Assembly (NCBI GenBank): GCA_024228935.1
Contig: JAAESX010000091.1
Location: 62,001-126,000, forward strand
Source of the DNA: Pseudomonadota bacterium
Lineage (GTDB): Bacteria > Myxococcota_A > UBA796 > CAJQPC01
Direction: 5' to 3'
DNA length: 64,000 bases
Below, piece by piece: positions 18,352 to 27,800 of the stretch. The translations under genes were made by a program, and so were the position numbers. The notes under the pieces are model-generated. The model did not search any database. It saw nothing but the letters and a program-made list of their open reading frames with translations, and was not told the origin of the DNA. Positions within the stretch are counted from its first letter, which is position 1, and every line of letters begins with the position of its first letter.

Positions 18352-20202
18352 ATGGCCGATCAGCCCCTCGTGCAGAAGACAACGGACGAAAAGGACGCCG
18401 AGCGCCTCTACGAGCCCGTCGCCGGAGAGAGCGGTTTCTCTCTCCGCGCGGTGCTGGTGGGTGGAAGCCTGGGCTCCGTCGTCGCCGCGATGAACATCTA
18501 CCTGGGGCTCCGCATCGGCTGGAGCTTCGGTGGCTCGCTCATCGCCGCCATCCTGGGCTTCGCCATCTTCACGATGCTGACCAAGTCCGGCATCCTGAAG
18601 AAGAAGTTCGGCGTCCTCGAGGCCAACATCACACAGACCGCCGGCTCGGCCGCGGGCTCGATGACCTCGGCAGCCGGCCTGCTCGCCCCCATCCCGGCGA
18701 TGATCATGCTCGGCCACACGTTCGAGTGGTGGGAGCTCCTGATCTGGTCGTTCGCGGTCGCCTACCTGGGCGTCTTCTTCGCGGTGCCCCTGCGCCGGCA
18801 GATGGTGCTCGTCGAGAAGCTGCGGTTCCCCACGGGGACGGCCACCGCCCAGACCATCATGGCGATGTTCAGCAGCGGCGACGACGCGCTCGCCAAGGCC
18901 AAGCACCTGATGGGCTGGGGCGCGCTCGCGTTCGTCTTCACACTGAGCACCCAGATCTTCTACTCGGGCCTGGAGATGCCGCCGATCGAGAGCATCGGCC
19001 TGTCCATCTTCACCGCCTGGACGTTCTCGTTCCTCATCAGCCCGATGATGACGGGCGCCGGCATCCTCATCGGTCCGCGCGTCGGCACCTCGCTGCTGCT
19101 CGGCGCCATCCTCGGCTGGATCGTCATCGGCGGCTACGCAGTCGACATGGGCTGGGCCGGCGGTCCGGTCTTCGACGAGGAGGCCGGCCAGTGGGGCTAC
19201 GGCACCATCATGAGCTACTCCGAGGGCGTCCGAGGCTGGATCCTGTGGCCCGGCGTCGCGATCATGGTCGCCGACAGCCTGACGAGCCTGGGCCTGTCCT
19301 GGCGGACGATCCTCAACACGTTCATGCCGAAGAACAAGGACAACGCCGAGATCGTCGACCTGGCGCCGGACAGCATCCCGAACGCCTGGTGGATGGGTGG
19401 CCTCGGCGTCGCCAGCTGCCTCACCATCGGCGCGACCTGGTTCCTGTTCGACATCCCGCCGCACTTCAGCATCATCGCCATCGTGCTGTCCGCCGTGCTG
19501 GCCATGATCGCGGTCCGCAGCACCGGCGAGACCGACATCAACCCCATCGGCGGCATGGGCAAGGTCACCCAGCTCGTGTTCGGTGGCCTGGCCCCCGGCC
19601 TGGTGGCGACCAACCTGATGAGCGCCGCCATCACCGGCTCGGGCGCCAGCCAGGCCGGCGACATGATGCAGGACCTGAAGACCGGGTACATGCTGGGCGC
19701 CAGCCCGCGGAACCAGTTCAAGGCCCAGCTCATCGGCATCGCCTTCGGCATCGTGTCCTGCGTTCCGATCTTCCTGCTGTTCGACGCCGCCTACGACATC
19801 GGCGGCGAGGAATTGCCCGCCCCGGCCGCGCACGCGTGGAAGGCGGTGGCCGAGCTCCTGGCCAACGGCCTCGACGCCCTTCCGGCGAACGCCGAGTTCG
19901 CCGTGCTGGGCGGCATCTGCCTCGGCATCGCCATGCCGGTGCTCCGGAAGTCCCTGCCCAAGAAGTACCAGGACTACGTGCCCAGCACGCTGGCCATGGG
20001 CATCGCGATGATCGTTCCGGCCTACTACAGCGTCTCGATGTTCCTGGGCGCGATGATCCTGGTCGCCTGGAAGAAGCTGTCGCCGAAGACGTGCCTGGCG
20101 CTGTCCTTCGCCGTCGCCTCGGGCCTGGTGGCGGGCGAGGGTCTCGCCGGCATCCCGAAGGCCATCCTGGTGCTGCTCGGGGTCGAGCCGATCTTCGGCT
20201 AG
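18352..20202 (+). CDS. OPT/YSL family transporter
   Basis: Integral membrane transporter of 616 residues with roughly 14 hydrophobic segments. The family signatures NIYLGLRIGWSFGGSL, ITQTAGSAAG and FPTGTATAQTI place it in the oligopeptide transporter (OPT) superfamily, whose members move peptides, or metal chelates in the YSL branch. A GGAGGG Shine-Dalgarno lies three bases before the ATG. Its stop codon overlaps the stop codon of the next, opposing gene. The substrate cannot be predicted from sequence alone. Confidence 0.93.
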   Translation: MADQPLVQKTTDEKDAERLYEPVAGESGFSLRAVLVGGSLGSVVAAMNIYLGLRIGWSFGGSLIAAILGFAIFTMLTKSGILKKKFGVLEANITQTAGSAAGSMTSAAGLLAPIPAMIMLGHTFEWWELLIWSFAVAYLGVFFAVPLRRQMVLVEKLRFPTGTATAQTIMAMFSSGDDALAKAKHLMGWGALAFVFTLSTQIFYSGLEMPPIESIGLSIFTAWTFSFLISPMMTGAGILIGPRVGTSLLLGAILGWIVIGGYAVDMGWAGGPVFDEEAGQWGYGTIMSYSEGVRGWILWPGVAIMVADSLTSLGLSWRTILNTFMPKNKDNAEIVDLAPDSIPNAWWMGGLGVASCLTIGATWFLFDIPPHFSIIAIVLSAVLAMIAVRSTGETDINPIGGMGKVTQLVFGGLAPGLVATNLMSAAITGSGASQAGDMMQDLKTGYMLGASPRNQFKAQLIGIAFGIVSCVPIFLLFDAAYDIGGEELPAPAAHAWKAVAELLANGLDALPANAEFAVLGGICLGIAMPVLRKSLPKKYQDYVPSTLAMGIAMIVPAYYSVSMFLGAMILVAWKKLSPKTCLALSFAVASGLVAGEGLAGIPKAILVLLGVEPIFG

Positions 20203-21449
20203 TACGAGAAGGTCTGCTTCCCGAGCGCCAGCTCGACACCCCGGACCGCGTGGGCCGAGTCGCCCACCAGGTCCAGGTAGAGCTGGTGGTTCTTCTGGTC
20301 GATCTCGTCCAGGTTGTCGAAGGCACCCAGCGCCTTCAGCTCCTTGGTCGTCCCGATGAGGACATCGACCGCCTGACCCAGGACCAGCTGGTCCGCCGCG
20401 GTCGGCTCGTACAGCCCCGCCGCCATCAGCTTGTGCACGCTCTCGAGCCAGTGGCCCGTGAACTTGAGCTGCTGGGCGAGCAGCACCAGGCGGTGCTCGG
20501 GGTGGTCCTTCATGCCTTGGGCGTAGATCCCGATCTCGATGGGGAACCGGTAGAAGAGCAGCTTGGCCTGGACCTCCATCTTGTCCCGCTCGGCCTGGTC
20601 CCCGAAGCCCCGAGCCACGACGTACGTCGCACCCTGCACCATGTGGGCGCCGCCACACGTGTAGCTGAAGATGCCCTGGCCCTTCTTCTCGAACGACTGC
20701 CCGTTCACCATGGACTGGAGCATGAAGGTCGACTCGCTCGTCACCACGTGGACGAGCATCTTGGCGAGGTCGTCCATGTCCATCTGGGTGCCGGAGAACG
20801 CCGTCCACCGCAGCTCGCGCGGAGCCCACAGCGCCAGCGCCTGGACGCCCCAGGGCATGTCGTTCGGTGAGTCGTAGCTGCTGTCCCCGTTCGTCTTGTC
20901 GAGGAACGTGGTCTTCACCGAGTGCTTCCAGGTGTCCCCGACCTCGAACTCCTCGCCGTGCACGTGCACGACGGTGGTCGGGTCGACGTCGACCTCGGTC
21001 AGGGCCTTCAGGACCAGGTCGGTGTGCGGCTCGATGTCCAGATCACCCGACTTGCGAGGGAAGCTGGGCAGCCGCTCGCCGTCGAGCTCGGTGATCTCGG
21101 CGTAGTTCTCGTACAGGAACGGGATGGCCTGCTCGCCGCCCTGGACCGTGAAGCCCTCGCCCCGCGCGACGAGCCCGTGGACGATGGCCCATGGGTTCTC
21201 CGGGTCGGACGCATGAGCGTCGACCACCTCACCCAGCAGAGAAAGGGTCTGATCCAGGTCGGGCGACGCCGTGACGGGGTGCGTCGTCTTCGCGTGGATG
21301 GTGGGAGCGGTCGGCACGAGACCCGCCGGGACGACCGGCTCGGCGACAGGGGCCTCGACCTCGGGGGCCGGCGGCTCTTCGTCGGTGCACGCGTAGAGCG
21401 AGATGCCCAGCGCGAACACGCCACCCAGACCAGCCAGCGCCGGCTTCAC
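20199..21449 (-). CDS. Exported hypothetical protein, probable lipoprotein (416 aa)
   Basis: The N-terminus MKPALAGLGGVFALGISLYACTDEE looks like a signal peptide ending at a borderline lipobox (LYAC). A Pro/Glu/Val-rich linker follows (~25-50), then a soluble ~360-residue domain I do not recognise, with a VHVHGEEFEVGDTWKHS segment and a helical C-terminal part. Its ATG overlaps the stop codon of the upstream gene (ATGA), so the two are translationally coupled and probably work together at the cell envelope. It ends convergently, overlapping the OPT transporter stop by four bases. Confidence 0.8.
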   Translation of the reverse strand: MKPALAGLGGVFALGISLYACTDEEPPAPEVEAPVAEPVVPAGLVPTAPTIHAKTTHPVTASPDLDQTLSLLGEVVDAHASDPENPWAIVHGLVARGEGFTVQGGEQAIPFLYENYAEITELDGERLPSFPRKSGDLDIEPHTDLVLKALTEVDVDPTTVVHVHGEEFEVGDTWKHSVKTTFLDKTNGDSSYDSPNDMPWGVQALALWAPRELRWTAFSGTQMDMDDLAKMLVHVVTSESTFMLQSMVNGQSFEKKGQGIFSYTCGGAHMVQGATYVVARGFGDQAERDKMEVQAKLLFYRFPIEIGIYAQGMKDHPEHRLVLLAQQLKFTGHWLESVHKLMAAGLYEPTAADQLVLGQAVDVLIGTTKELKALGAFDNLDEIDQKNHQLYLDLVGDSAHAVRGVELALGKQTFSY

Positions 21450-23266
21450 TCGGCCGCCGCGGCCTCTTCCGCCAGCTCAGCCGCCAGATCGTCGGCGTCG
21501 ATCTTGGCCTGCAGCGCGTCGAGCCGGATGACCCGGTCCCGATCGATGCAGTACAGCACCTCCTCCTGCACGGCGATGCGCGGGTGGATGAGGCTGATGT
21601 CGCTGAACTTCACGCTGTACTCGACCTTCTTGGCGTTCTTCATCTTGTGCACCCAGCCCTGGTCCGTCACCACCCACATGGTGCCGTCCTCGTCGAGGGT
21701 CAGGTCCATGTCCTCGAAGCCTTCGCCCAGGACTTCCTGGTCCCAGATGACGCCGTGCCGGAAGCCGTCCAGGTCGTACTTGATGATCTCGCGCCCGTAG
21801 ACGAAGTAGAGCTTGTTGTCCTTGCCGACCTCGAGGCCGTTCGGGGTGCCGTCCTCGAGCTCCCAGCGACCGACCTCCTCGGCGCCCATCGTGAACGCGA
21901 TCATCTCGTCGCCGAGCACGACGTAGAGCCGGTCCTTGCGGGGGACGTAGGCCAGGTAGGCCTCGCCGCCGACCGCCGCGTCGAGCTTGCTGTTGCTCTG
22001 GACGGGCCAGCCGATCTGCGGGCGACCCTCGTCGTCGAAGATCTGGACGCGCATCGAGGCGTCCAGCGTCGCGAACCCGCTCGACTCGCCGACCGGGATG
22101 AGCTCGACATCCAGCGGCGTCTTGAACTCGTTGTTCTTCTCGCCGGGGGCCGCGCCCGAGACGTACCACTGACGGCCCGTGTCGAACCACTCGTTGGTGA
22201 TGCCGGGCTCGCCGCCACCCCACTGCCGATCCGCGCGCCCCTCGTAGGTGAAGCGCTGGATGCGGTGGTTGCCGGTGTCCGCGATGTACAGGTCGCCGTT
22301 CGGGTCGATCTCGATCGGGACGGGCTCGCCGAACGACTGGATCTGGCCGAGCGTCCAGCCGGTCTCGCCCCAGTACGGGACGTTCAGCGACGGGCCGCCG
22401 ATGAGGTCCTGGTACGCGTAGAACATCTCGACGAGCGTCTGGAGTTCGCGGGCGCTCTTGCCCCAGGACCGGAGCTGGGCCATCTCGAGCGCGGGGATCG
22501 AGTTGGCGTCCTTCAGCTTGCTGAGGGCCTCGATCGCGGTCTCGTCCGGCCGGATCGCCGCAGCGCGGTAGCCCACGTCGACGAGCTGCACGACCTTCGG
22601 GCGCATGTAGTCGGCGCCGTCGCCGGCCTGGTCCATGATCCACTCGAGCGAGTCGGTGTCCCCGAACTCGGCGGCGTCGATGGTCCGGAATGCGTCCTTC
22701 ACCGCCTCGTCGTGCTTCTCGACCGCGCTGTCGGCGGCCGAGCTGTCGACCCAGTTGATGAGGCTCTCGAGCTTGTCGCGCGAGCTGTGGAAGTTCACCG
22801 CGACCTCGGCGATGAACAGGTCCGAGAAGACGAAGCCTTCGTAGACATCGACGACCTCGACCTTGATCTTGCGCCCCTCGACGGCCTCGTCGAGCTTCAG
22901 GTCGAAGCGCTGGATCTGGTCGAGGAAGACGACCTCGTGGGGCTCGCCGCCGTCGATGTACACCAGGACCTTCTTGGGGCGGCTGTACTCGCGGAAGGAC
23001 TTCTTGCCCTCGGTCAGGTTCCCGGGCCAGATGCTGACCTCACGGATCTCGGTGGTGCGACCCAGGTCGATCTCGAACCAGGCGCCCTCGCCGTAGCCGT
23101 CCTCGCCCTCGGCCCAGCCGACCTTCAGCAGGCCGTCGACCGCCTTGTCGGCGCTGTAGCGGACCTTCTTGTCCTCGGGATCGACCAGGTACGAGCTCGC
23201 GGTGGCGCGGCCCGAGACGGCGGCATCGGCGGTGGGCGCCAGCAGCGCCAGGAACAGTGCGGACAT
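21446..23266 (-). CDS. Exported protein with discoidin-like domain and NHL-type beta-propeller
   Basis: 606 residues with a short Sec signal (MSALFLALLAPTADA). The first ~150 residues resemble the NADase-type glycan-binding / F5-8 discoidin-like fold (AVDGLLKVGWAEGE, WFEIDLG, IREVSIWPGN). The C-terminal ~300 residues hold NHL-like propeller repeats (GDLYIADTGNHRIQRF). Such combinations bind polysaccharide or act as surface scaffolds. An AGGAGA site precedes the ATG. Coupled by ATGA overlap to the downstream lipoprotein gene. Confidence 0.82.
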   Translation of the reverse strand: MSALFLALLAPTADAAVSGRATASSYLVDPEDKKVRYSADKAVDGLLKVGWAEGEDGYGEGAWFEIDLGRTTEIREVSIWPGNLTEGKKSFREYSRPKKVLVYIDGGEPHEVVFLDQIQRFDLKLDEAVEGRKIKVEVVDVYEGFVFSDLFIAEVAVNFHSSRDKLESLINWVDSSAADSAVEKHDEAVKDAFRTIDAAEFGDTDSLEWIMDQAGDGADYMRPKVVQLVDVGYRAAAIRPDETAIEALSKLKDANSIPALEMAQLRSWGKSARELQTLVEMFYAYQDLIGGPSLNVPYWGETGWTLGQIQSFGEPVPIEIDPNGDLYIADTGNHRIQRFTYEGRADRQWGGGEPGITNEWFDTGRQWYVSGAAPGEKNNEFKTPLDVELIPVGESSGFATLDASMRVQIFDDEGRPQIGWPVQSNSKLDAAVGGEAYLAYVPRKDRLYVVLGDEMIAFTMGAEEVGRWELEDGTPNGLEVGKDNKLYFVYGREIIKYDLDGFRHGVIWDQEVLGEGFEDMDLTLDEDGTMWVVTDQGWVHKMKNAKKVEYSVKFSDISLIHPRIAVQEEVLYCIDRDRVIRLDALQAKIDADDLAAELAEEAAAAE

Positions 23267-23326
23267 GCTCGGTCTCCTGTAGTTCGACTCGACGGAGACA
23301 CTTACCCCGTCCCGTATTGTCCCTGG

Positions 23327-23953
23327 TCAGGACTCGGTCGATTCGGCCTCGGCGAGGTTCCGACCGAGCGGCAGCTCCTCCTGGAGCGAGCGCGGCTCGG
23401 GGCTCCAGTGGAGTCGGCAGCGTGCCTCGTACGCATCGGCGGCGCCGACCAGGACCCGGCCATCGCCCTCGACCAGGCGCTGGCTCCGGTCCGCGGGGTT
23501 GCCACAGACCGTGCAGATCGCCAGGTTCTTGGTGATGTACTCGGCCACCGCCAGCAGGTGCGGGATCGGCTCAAACGGCTGCCCCAGGTAGTCCTGGTCC
23601 AGGCCGGCGACGATGACGCGGCGCCCCTCGTTGGCGAGCGCCTCGACGATGGGGACCAGCTCGGGCCCCAGGAACTGCGCCTCGTCGATGCCGACGACCT
23701 GGGCGTCCTGGACCAGCGCCGGGATCTGCGAGGCCTTCTGGATCTGCAGCGAGCGCATCTGCATGCCGCTGTGGCTGCCCACGCTGTCGCTCGTGTAGCG
23801 GTCGTCGATGCCCGGCTTGAAGATGACGACCGACTGGCGCGCGTACATGCAGCGCCGCATCCGACGGATCAGCTCCTCGGTCTTGCCCGAGAACATGCAC
23901 CCCGTGACGACCTCGATCCAGCCGAGCTGTCCCTTCACGACCTGAGGCTGCAT
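23327..23953 (-). CDS. tdk: Thymidine kinase (type II)
   Basis: Phosphorylates thymidine to dTMP in nucleoside salvage. 208 residues. Walker A is GCMFSGKTEELIRR near residues 17-30, the Walker-B-like segment is VVGIDEAQF, and the lasso-region signature YEARCRLHW fits the PROSITE-type pattern with the last zinc ligand as His. An upstream CTVCG supplies two zinc cysteines. The open frame extends far upstream, but ATG 23953 (MQPQVVKGQLGW) begins the homology. The stop codon of the upstream gene is four bases away, so the two are co-transcribed. Confidence 0.95.
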   Translation of the reverse strand: MQPQVVKGQLGWIEVVTGCMFSGKTEELIRRMRRCMYARQSVVIFKPGIDDRYTSDSVGSHSGMQMRSLQIQKASQIPALVQDAQVVGIDEAQFLGPELVPIVEALANEGRRVIVAGLDQDYLGQPFEPIPHLLAVAEYITKNLAICTVCGNPADRSQRLVEGDGRVLVGAADAYEARCRLHWSPEPRSLQEELPLGRNLAEAESTES

Positions 23954-23957
23954 GCGC

Positions 23958-25064
23958 CTACTCCTGGCCCACGAACACGAGCTCGCCCGGGCCGGTCCGG
24001 CGGAGGACCGGGCAGCCATTGTCGCGACGGACCTCGGCGACGGTCTCGAACGGGGTCTCGTGCGCCTCGAGCGGACGCTCGGCGAACGGGTTCGACCAGG
24101 CACGACCACCGATGGCGAGCGCCTCGTCCGGGCTGCGGGAGAGCAGCATGACGCCCTCGACCGGGGCGTAGAGCGGGTCCTTGAAGAGGCACGGCTCGGG
24201 CGCATTGCTGAGCGTGGCTTCCCAGCCGACCTCGGGGTCGCTCGAGACCATGTCCGGCTTGCCGTACAGGAACTCGCGCATGGTGCCGCGGGCGATGCCC
24301 CACGGACGGTCGGCGACCGCGATGACACAGGTGTGCTCGGTTCCGTACGGGCCCATGCGGTACCGGTCGAGCTCCTGGATGATGCGGCGCTCGACCAGGC
24401 CCATCCGACGGCCACCGGTGAACGGGCCGAGCGTCATCACGACGGGGTGGCCCTGCCGATCGACGCGCGCCGGGCGCTCCAGGTCGCCGATGAGCCCGAA
24501 CTCCAGCGCGACGGTCTCGTCCTCGTACGCCGCGTACCGGCTCTCCCACCGCCCCGCTTCGACCTCGCGGAGCCACAGCTCGACGGCCTGCCGCACCGGC
24601 TCGGGATCGAACACCTGCGGCAGTGACCGGCGCACGAACACCGCGAACTTCAGCTTGCTGTAGACGCGGTCGAGCACCTGCTCGAGCTTCTGGACCGCCT
24701 CGCGATCCCGCCCCGGATGGCCGGGGTTCAGGAAGGACAGGACCTGGAGGTTGCAGGGGCGTCCCTCGGGTCGGAACATCGACAGCCGCCCGGACGCATC
24801 CGAGTCCTCGACGGTCCAGCCGGAGCGCAGGAGCCCGTCCAGCGCGGCCAGCTCGGCGAAGCCCTGGAAGAAGCGACGGTTCTCCAGCGAGCGGAGCAGA
24901 TCCGCCAGGCGGGAGCGAGCCGGCTCGGGCACGGAGCGCAGCGCGTTCGACAGGGCGTCCCGCAGCGGAGCGGCGTCTTGGGAGCAGACCTGCTTGAGGA
25001 ACGAGTGAGACGCGCCGCCGAGGGCCTGCAGTTCGACAAGTAGGGCGTTGTCGAAGATCGTCAT
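23958..25064 (-). CDS. Conserved hypothetical cytoplasmic protein (368 aa)
   Basis: Not recognised. The start at 25064 (MTIFDNALLVELQALGG) is chosen because this begins coherent protein sequence; upstream codons read as Arg/Ser-rich shadow. No signal peptide or membrane helix is seen. The sequence has an all-helical first half (LADLLRSLENRRFFQGFAEL), a middle with FAVFVRRSLPQVFDPE and a C-terminal half with HTCVIAVADRPWGIARG. The shape is reminiscent of a nuclease-like alpha/beta fold, but no catalytic motif can be fixed. Four bases upstream of tdk in the same operon. Confidence 0.75.
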   Translation of the reverse strand: MTIFDNALLVELQALGGASHSFLKQVCSQDAAPLRDALSNALRSVPEPARSRLADLLRSLENRRFFQGFAELAALDGLLRSGWTVEDSDASGRLSMFRPEGRPCNLQVLSFLNPGHPGRDREAVQKLEQVLDRVYSKLKFAVFVRRSLPQVFDPEPVRQAVELWLREVEAGRWESRYAAYEDETVALEFGLIGDLERPARVDRQGHPVVMTLGPFTGGRRMGLVERRIIQELDRYRMGPYGTEHTCVIAVADRPWGIARGTMREFLYGKPDMVSSDPEVGWEATLSNAPEPCLFKDPLYAPVEGVMLLSRSPDEALAIGGRAWSNPFAERPLEAHETPFETVAEVRRDNGCPVLRRTGPGELVFVGQE

Positions 25065-25104
25065 ACCGCGCGTTGGTATTTGGTCCTCGCCGTGTCGGCA
25101 AGCC

Positions 25105-26199
25105 TCAGAAGCTCTCGGGATCGTTGGGGTCCGCGCCCTCGCCCCACGTCTCGGGACGCTGGAGCTCGTCGCGGTCGAGATCGAGACGCAGCGCGACCCA
25201 GGACGTGCCGACCTCGCCGGGGCTCGCCTGTGCCAGAGAAGGCCCTTCCGCCGACCAGATCTGGACGATGGGGCGGGCGTTCCCGACGTTCTCGGCGCCC
25301 TCGAGCAGCGCACCGTCCGCGTCGAACACGACGGCCCGGTACACCCCCTCGTCCCTTCGCTCGTAGACCCGCGTGAGCTCCAGCCCGTCGCGCTCGATCT
25401 CCAACGCGGCCACCGGGTCCCCCCGATCGGGGTGGGCCGGGAAGCCACTCCAGACGTCGAACGGCATGCCCGAGCCGCCCGTGCCCGCCCGCGGCCCCGT
25501 GACGTGGAGGTCGAGCTCGACCGGCCCCTCGTAGTGGAGCGCGATCGCCAGCTCGGTGTCCGCGATGGGCGGGAGCACGACACCCTGCTGCTCGGCCCCG
25601 GTCCGAGCCGGGAACACCGTGTCGGCCCAGCCGGACTGGTCGACGATGTGCGCGGTGTAGACCCCCGCGGGGACGACGGCCTCGACGAGCCCCGAGCCAT
25701 CGCTCGCCAGCGAGGCGACGACCGGACGCGAGGCGGGAGCGTTCCATCCGGCGCGCAGCTCGACGGGCACCCGCGGAGCGACCGTCCCGTCCGTGCCGTC
25801 GACCAGCGAGATGTGGAGCGCCGCGTCGTCGTCCGTCCCGAGCGTCACCGCCGGAAGGGGGACCGGGGCGTGCTCCAGCGTCTGGCCCGAGCCGACGAAC
25901 AGCTCCTTGGCGGCGGGCTGCTCGAACAGCTCCAGCGTGCTCCACGTCGAGCCCACGCGCCCGTCCAGTTCGGCGTCGATGCGGACAGGGACCTGCTCGT
26001 CCGCGGTGACCATCACCGGGACACGCCACCGGCCATCCTCGTCCGAGACCGCCGAGCCGAGCGGCCCGCCATCTCGTGACAGCTCGACCGACGCGCCCGA
26101 GACGGGGAGACCGTCCAGGTCGAGCACCACCCCATTGGCGCGCAAGACCCAGCCTTCGGCGGCCGGGGTGCACGCCAGGATCAGGAGCGTCGGCGCCAC
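25105..26199 (-). CDS. Lipoprotein with carboxypeptidase-regulatory-like domain
   Basis: 364 residues. The lipobox LILAC places the lipid-anchored Cys at residue 10, an unusually short signal peptide. Residues ~18-75 (GVVLDLDGLPVSGASVEL) match the carboxypeptidase regulatory-like beta-sandwich. More beta-rich domains follow and the C-terminus is acidic. The start codon lies within the end of the S8 protease gene (19-base overlap), so the two are translationally coupled. The partnership with a surface protease suggests an envelope adaptor or substrate (inference). Confidence 0.8.
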   Translation of the reverse strand: MAPTLLILACTPAAEGWVLRANGVVLDLDGLPVSGASVELSRDGGPLGSAVSDEDGRWRVPVMVTADEQVPVRIDAELDGRVGSTWSTLELFEQPAAKELFVGSGQTLEHAPVPLPAVTLGTDDDAALHISLVDGTDGTVAPRVPVELRAGWNAPASRPVVASLASDGSGLVEAVVPAGVYTAHIVDQSGWADTVFPARTGAEQQGVVLPPIADTELAIALHYEGPVELDLHVTGPRAGTGGSGMPFDVWSGFPAHPDRGDPVAALEIERDGLELTRVYERRDEGVYRAVVFDADGALLEGAENVGNARPIVQIWSAEGPSLAQASPGEVGTSWVALRLDLDRDELQRPETWGEGADPNDPESF

Positions 26200-27734
26200 G
26201 CGAGCACCAGCGCCAGCAGCCAGGCGCCTCCGCTGACCGGGCCGGCCACCCCACAGCCGCAGAGGGGCTCGGGCAGCGCCTTGGTCTTCACCGCGCCGTA
26301 GCCGTAGGTGTTGTCTGCTCCGGCCTCACCGAGGTCGAGCGCCTGCCCCTCGATGAAGGACTTCACATCGTCGGGCGACATGTACCGCTGGTCCAGGATG
26401 AGCGCGGCGACCCCCGCGACGTGGGGGGCGGCGGCGGACGTGCCGTCGAAGGGCGTGCCATAGGCGGCGGTGATGACGCCGCTCGGGCCGACCACATCGG
26501 GCTTCAGGCGGCCATCGTCCGTGGGGCCCTGGCTCGAGAACCAGCTGACCTCCTCGGTCCCGATGTCGTAGGCACCGACGCTGATGGCGCCTTCCGCGTC
26601 CGCCGGGAGCGTGAGCGTGGACGCCGTGCTCTCCTCGACGCCCGACCCGAACCAGTAGGGCGCGTACAGATACGCGGTGAGCCCGCTGGCCTGGGCCGGT
26701 CCAGCGATGGCGGCGTACACGACCGAGCCACCGACCTCGCAGGCCGCGACCTCGTACGGCCGGTCGTCGCCGTCCTGGACCTCCTCGCTGTACCCGCAGA
26801 CGTCGCCGTTCTCGTCGTACAGGTACAGGTCGAGGTCGTTCCCCGAGGCGTCCATGGCGTCGGACCACCGGAGAGAGACCTCGACGTAGTTGTAGCTGTT
26901 GTCCAGCGGGACCAGGCCCATGCCGGAGACGGTCAGGAACCCGTCGTACTCGGGGTCCTCGGCCAGCTCGCCGATGTGGTACTTGCCGACCTCGTTCCCA
27001 GCCGCGGCGACCCAGACGACGCCGCCGTCGACCACCTCGTCGACCGCCTGCGTGAACGGCGAGGTGCCGTCGGCGTGCCAGACGTTGTCGAAGCCGATCG
27101 AGGCATTGACCACGTCCGAGCCGTCGGCCACCAGGTCGTCGATGCGCGCGTAGAACTCGACCTCGGTCCCGAACTGGTACAGGTGCAGATCGGCGTCGGG
27201 CGCGATGTCGTGCACGATCTCGGCGACCGCGGTCCCGTGCACGCCGACGCCGGCCAGGACCTCGGGGGTCATGCCGACGCTGGCCGGGAGCTCGTTCCCG
27301 ACCTGGTTGTCGATCTGGCCGAACTCCACGTCCAGCACCGCGACCGTCACGCCGTTCCCGGTGACGCCCTGATCGTGCCAGTCCGTCTGGAAGATCTCGT
27401 CGCGTCCCTCGGTGACGACCTCCTTGCTCGTCGCCCGGATCGGCTCCCGGATCCGCTCCGCGCCGGGAAGCGATGCGAGCTCCTCGAGCGCATCGACCGG
27501 CACACGCAGCTGGACCAAACCACGAGCGCGCTCCTCGACGACGATGTCGGGCCGCAACCACAGGGCCTCATTCGACACGTCGAGCATCGAGGACCAAGGT
27601 GCGACCTCGACGACGACGACAACGGTCTCAGCGGACGGAGACGACGCGCGCTCGACGAGGCGGTTGGACAGGACCGCAAGGTGCTCCGGCGGCGTGGGGC
27701 CAGCCAGGGCGAGCGGGGTCAGCAGCTGAAGCAC
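26181..27734 (-). CDS. S8 subtilisin-like serine protease with MYXO-CTERM-type sorting tail
   Basis: 517 residues. The start is GTG at 27734, with GGAGG five bases before it and a weak signal sequence (LQLLTPLALAGP). The triad is visible: Asp in VAVLDVEFGQ, His in GVHGTAVAEIV, Ser in DGTSAAAPHVAG, with the oxyanion Asn in VAAAGN. A beta-rich segment (SLRWSDAMDASGNDLDLYLY) forms an inserted jelly-roll-like domain. The C-terminus has a CGCG motif, a hydrophobic helix and RRRS, the layout of MYXO-CTERM sorting signals, so it is probably anchored to the outer surface. Divergent from the next gene. Confidence 0.93.
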   Translation of the reverse strand: MLQLLTPLALAGPTPPEHLAVLSNRLVERASSPSAETVVVVVEVAPWSSMLDVSNEALWLRPDIVVEERARGLVQLRVPVDALEELASLPGAERIREPIRATSKEVVTEGRDEIFQTDWHDQGVTGNGVTVAVLDVEFGQIDNQVGNELPASVGMTPEVLAGVGVHGTAVAEIVHDIAPDADLHLYQFGTEVEFYARIDDLVADGSDVVNASIGFDNVWHADGTSPFTQAVDEVVDGGVVWVAAAGNEVGKYHIGELAEDPEYDGFLTVSGMGLVPLDNSYNYVEVSLRWSDAMDASGNDLDLYLYDENGDVCGYSEEVQDGDDRPYEVAACEVGGSVVYAAIAGPAQASGLTAYLYAPYWFGSGVEESTASTLTLPADAEGAISVGAYDIGTEEVSWFSSQGPTDDGRLKPDVVGPSGVITAAYGTPFDGTSAAAPHVAGVAALILDQRYMSPDDVKSFIEGQALDLGEAGADNTYGYGAVKTKALPEPLCGCGVAGPVSGGAWLLALVLAWRRRS

Positions 27735-27800
27735 GGCACCTCCGAGGCCACTGTACACTCGCTTCGTGCTCCCTTCTCCCCATGGCCGCGAGCCCGGCCC

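Noticed and set aside
26076..27800. Large plus-strand frame continuing upstream of the SGNH-like gene (900 codons in total)
   Set aside because: The upstream two thirds are the antisense shadow of the S8 protease, whose catalytic triad is clear on the minus strand.
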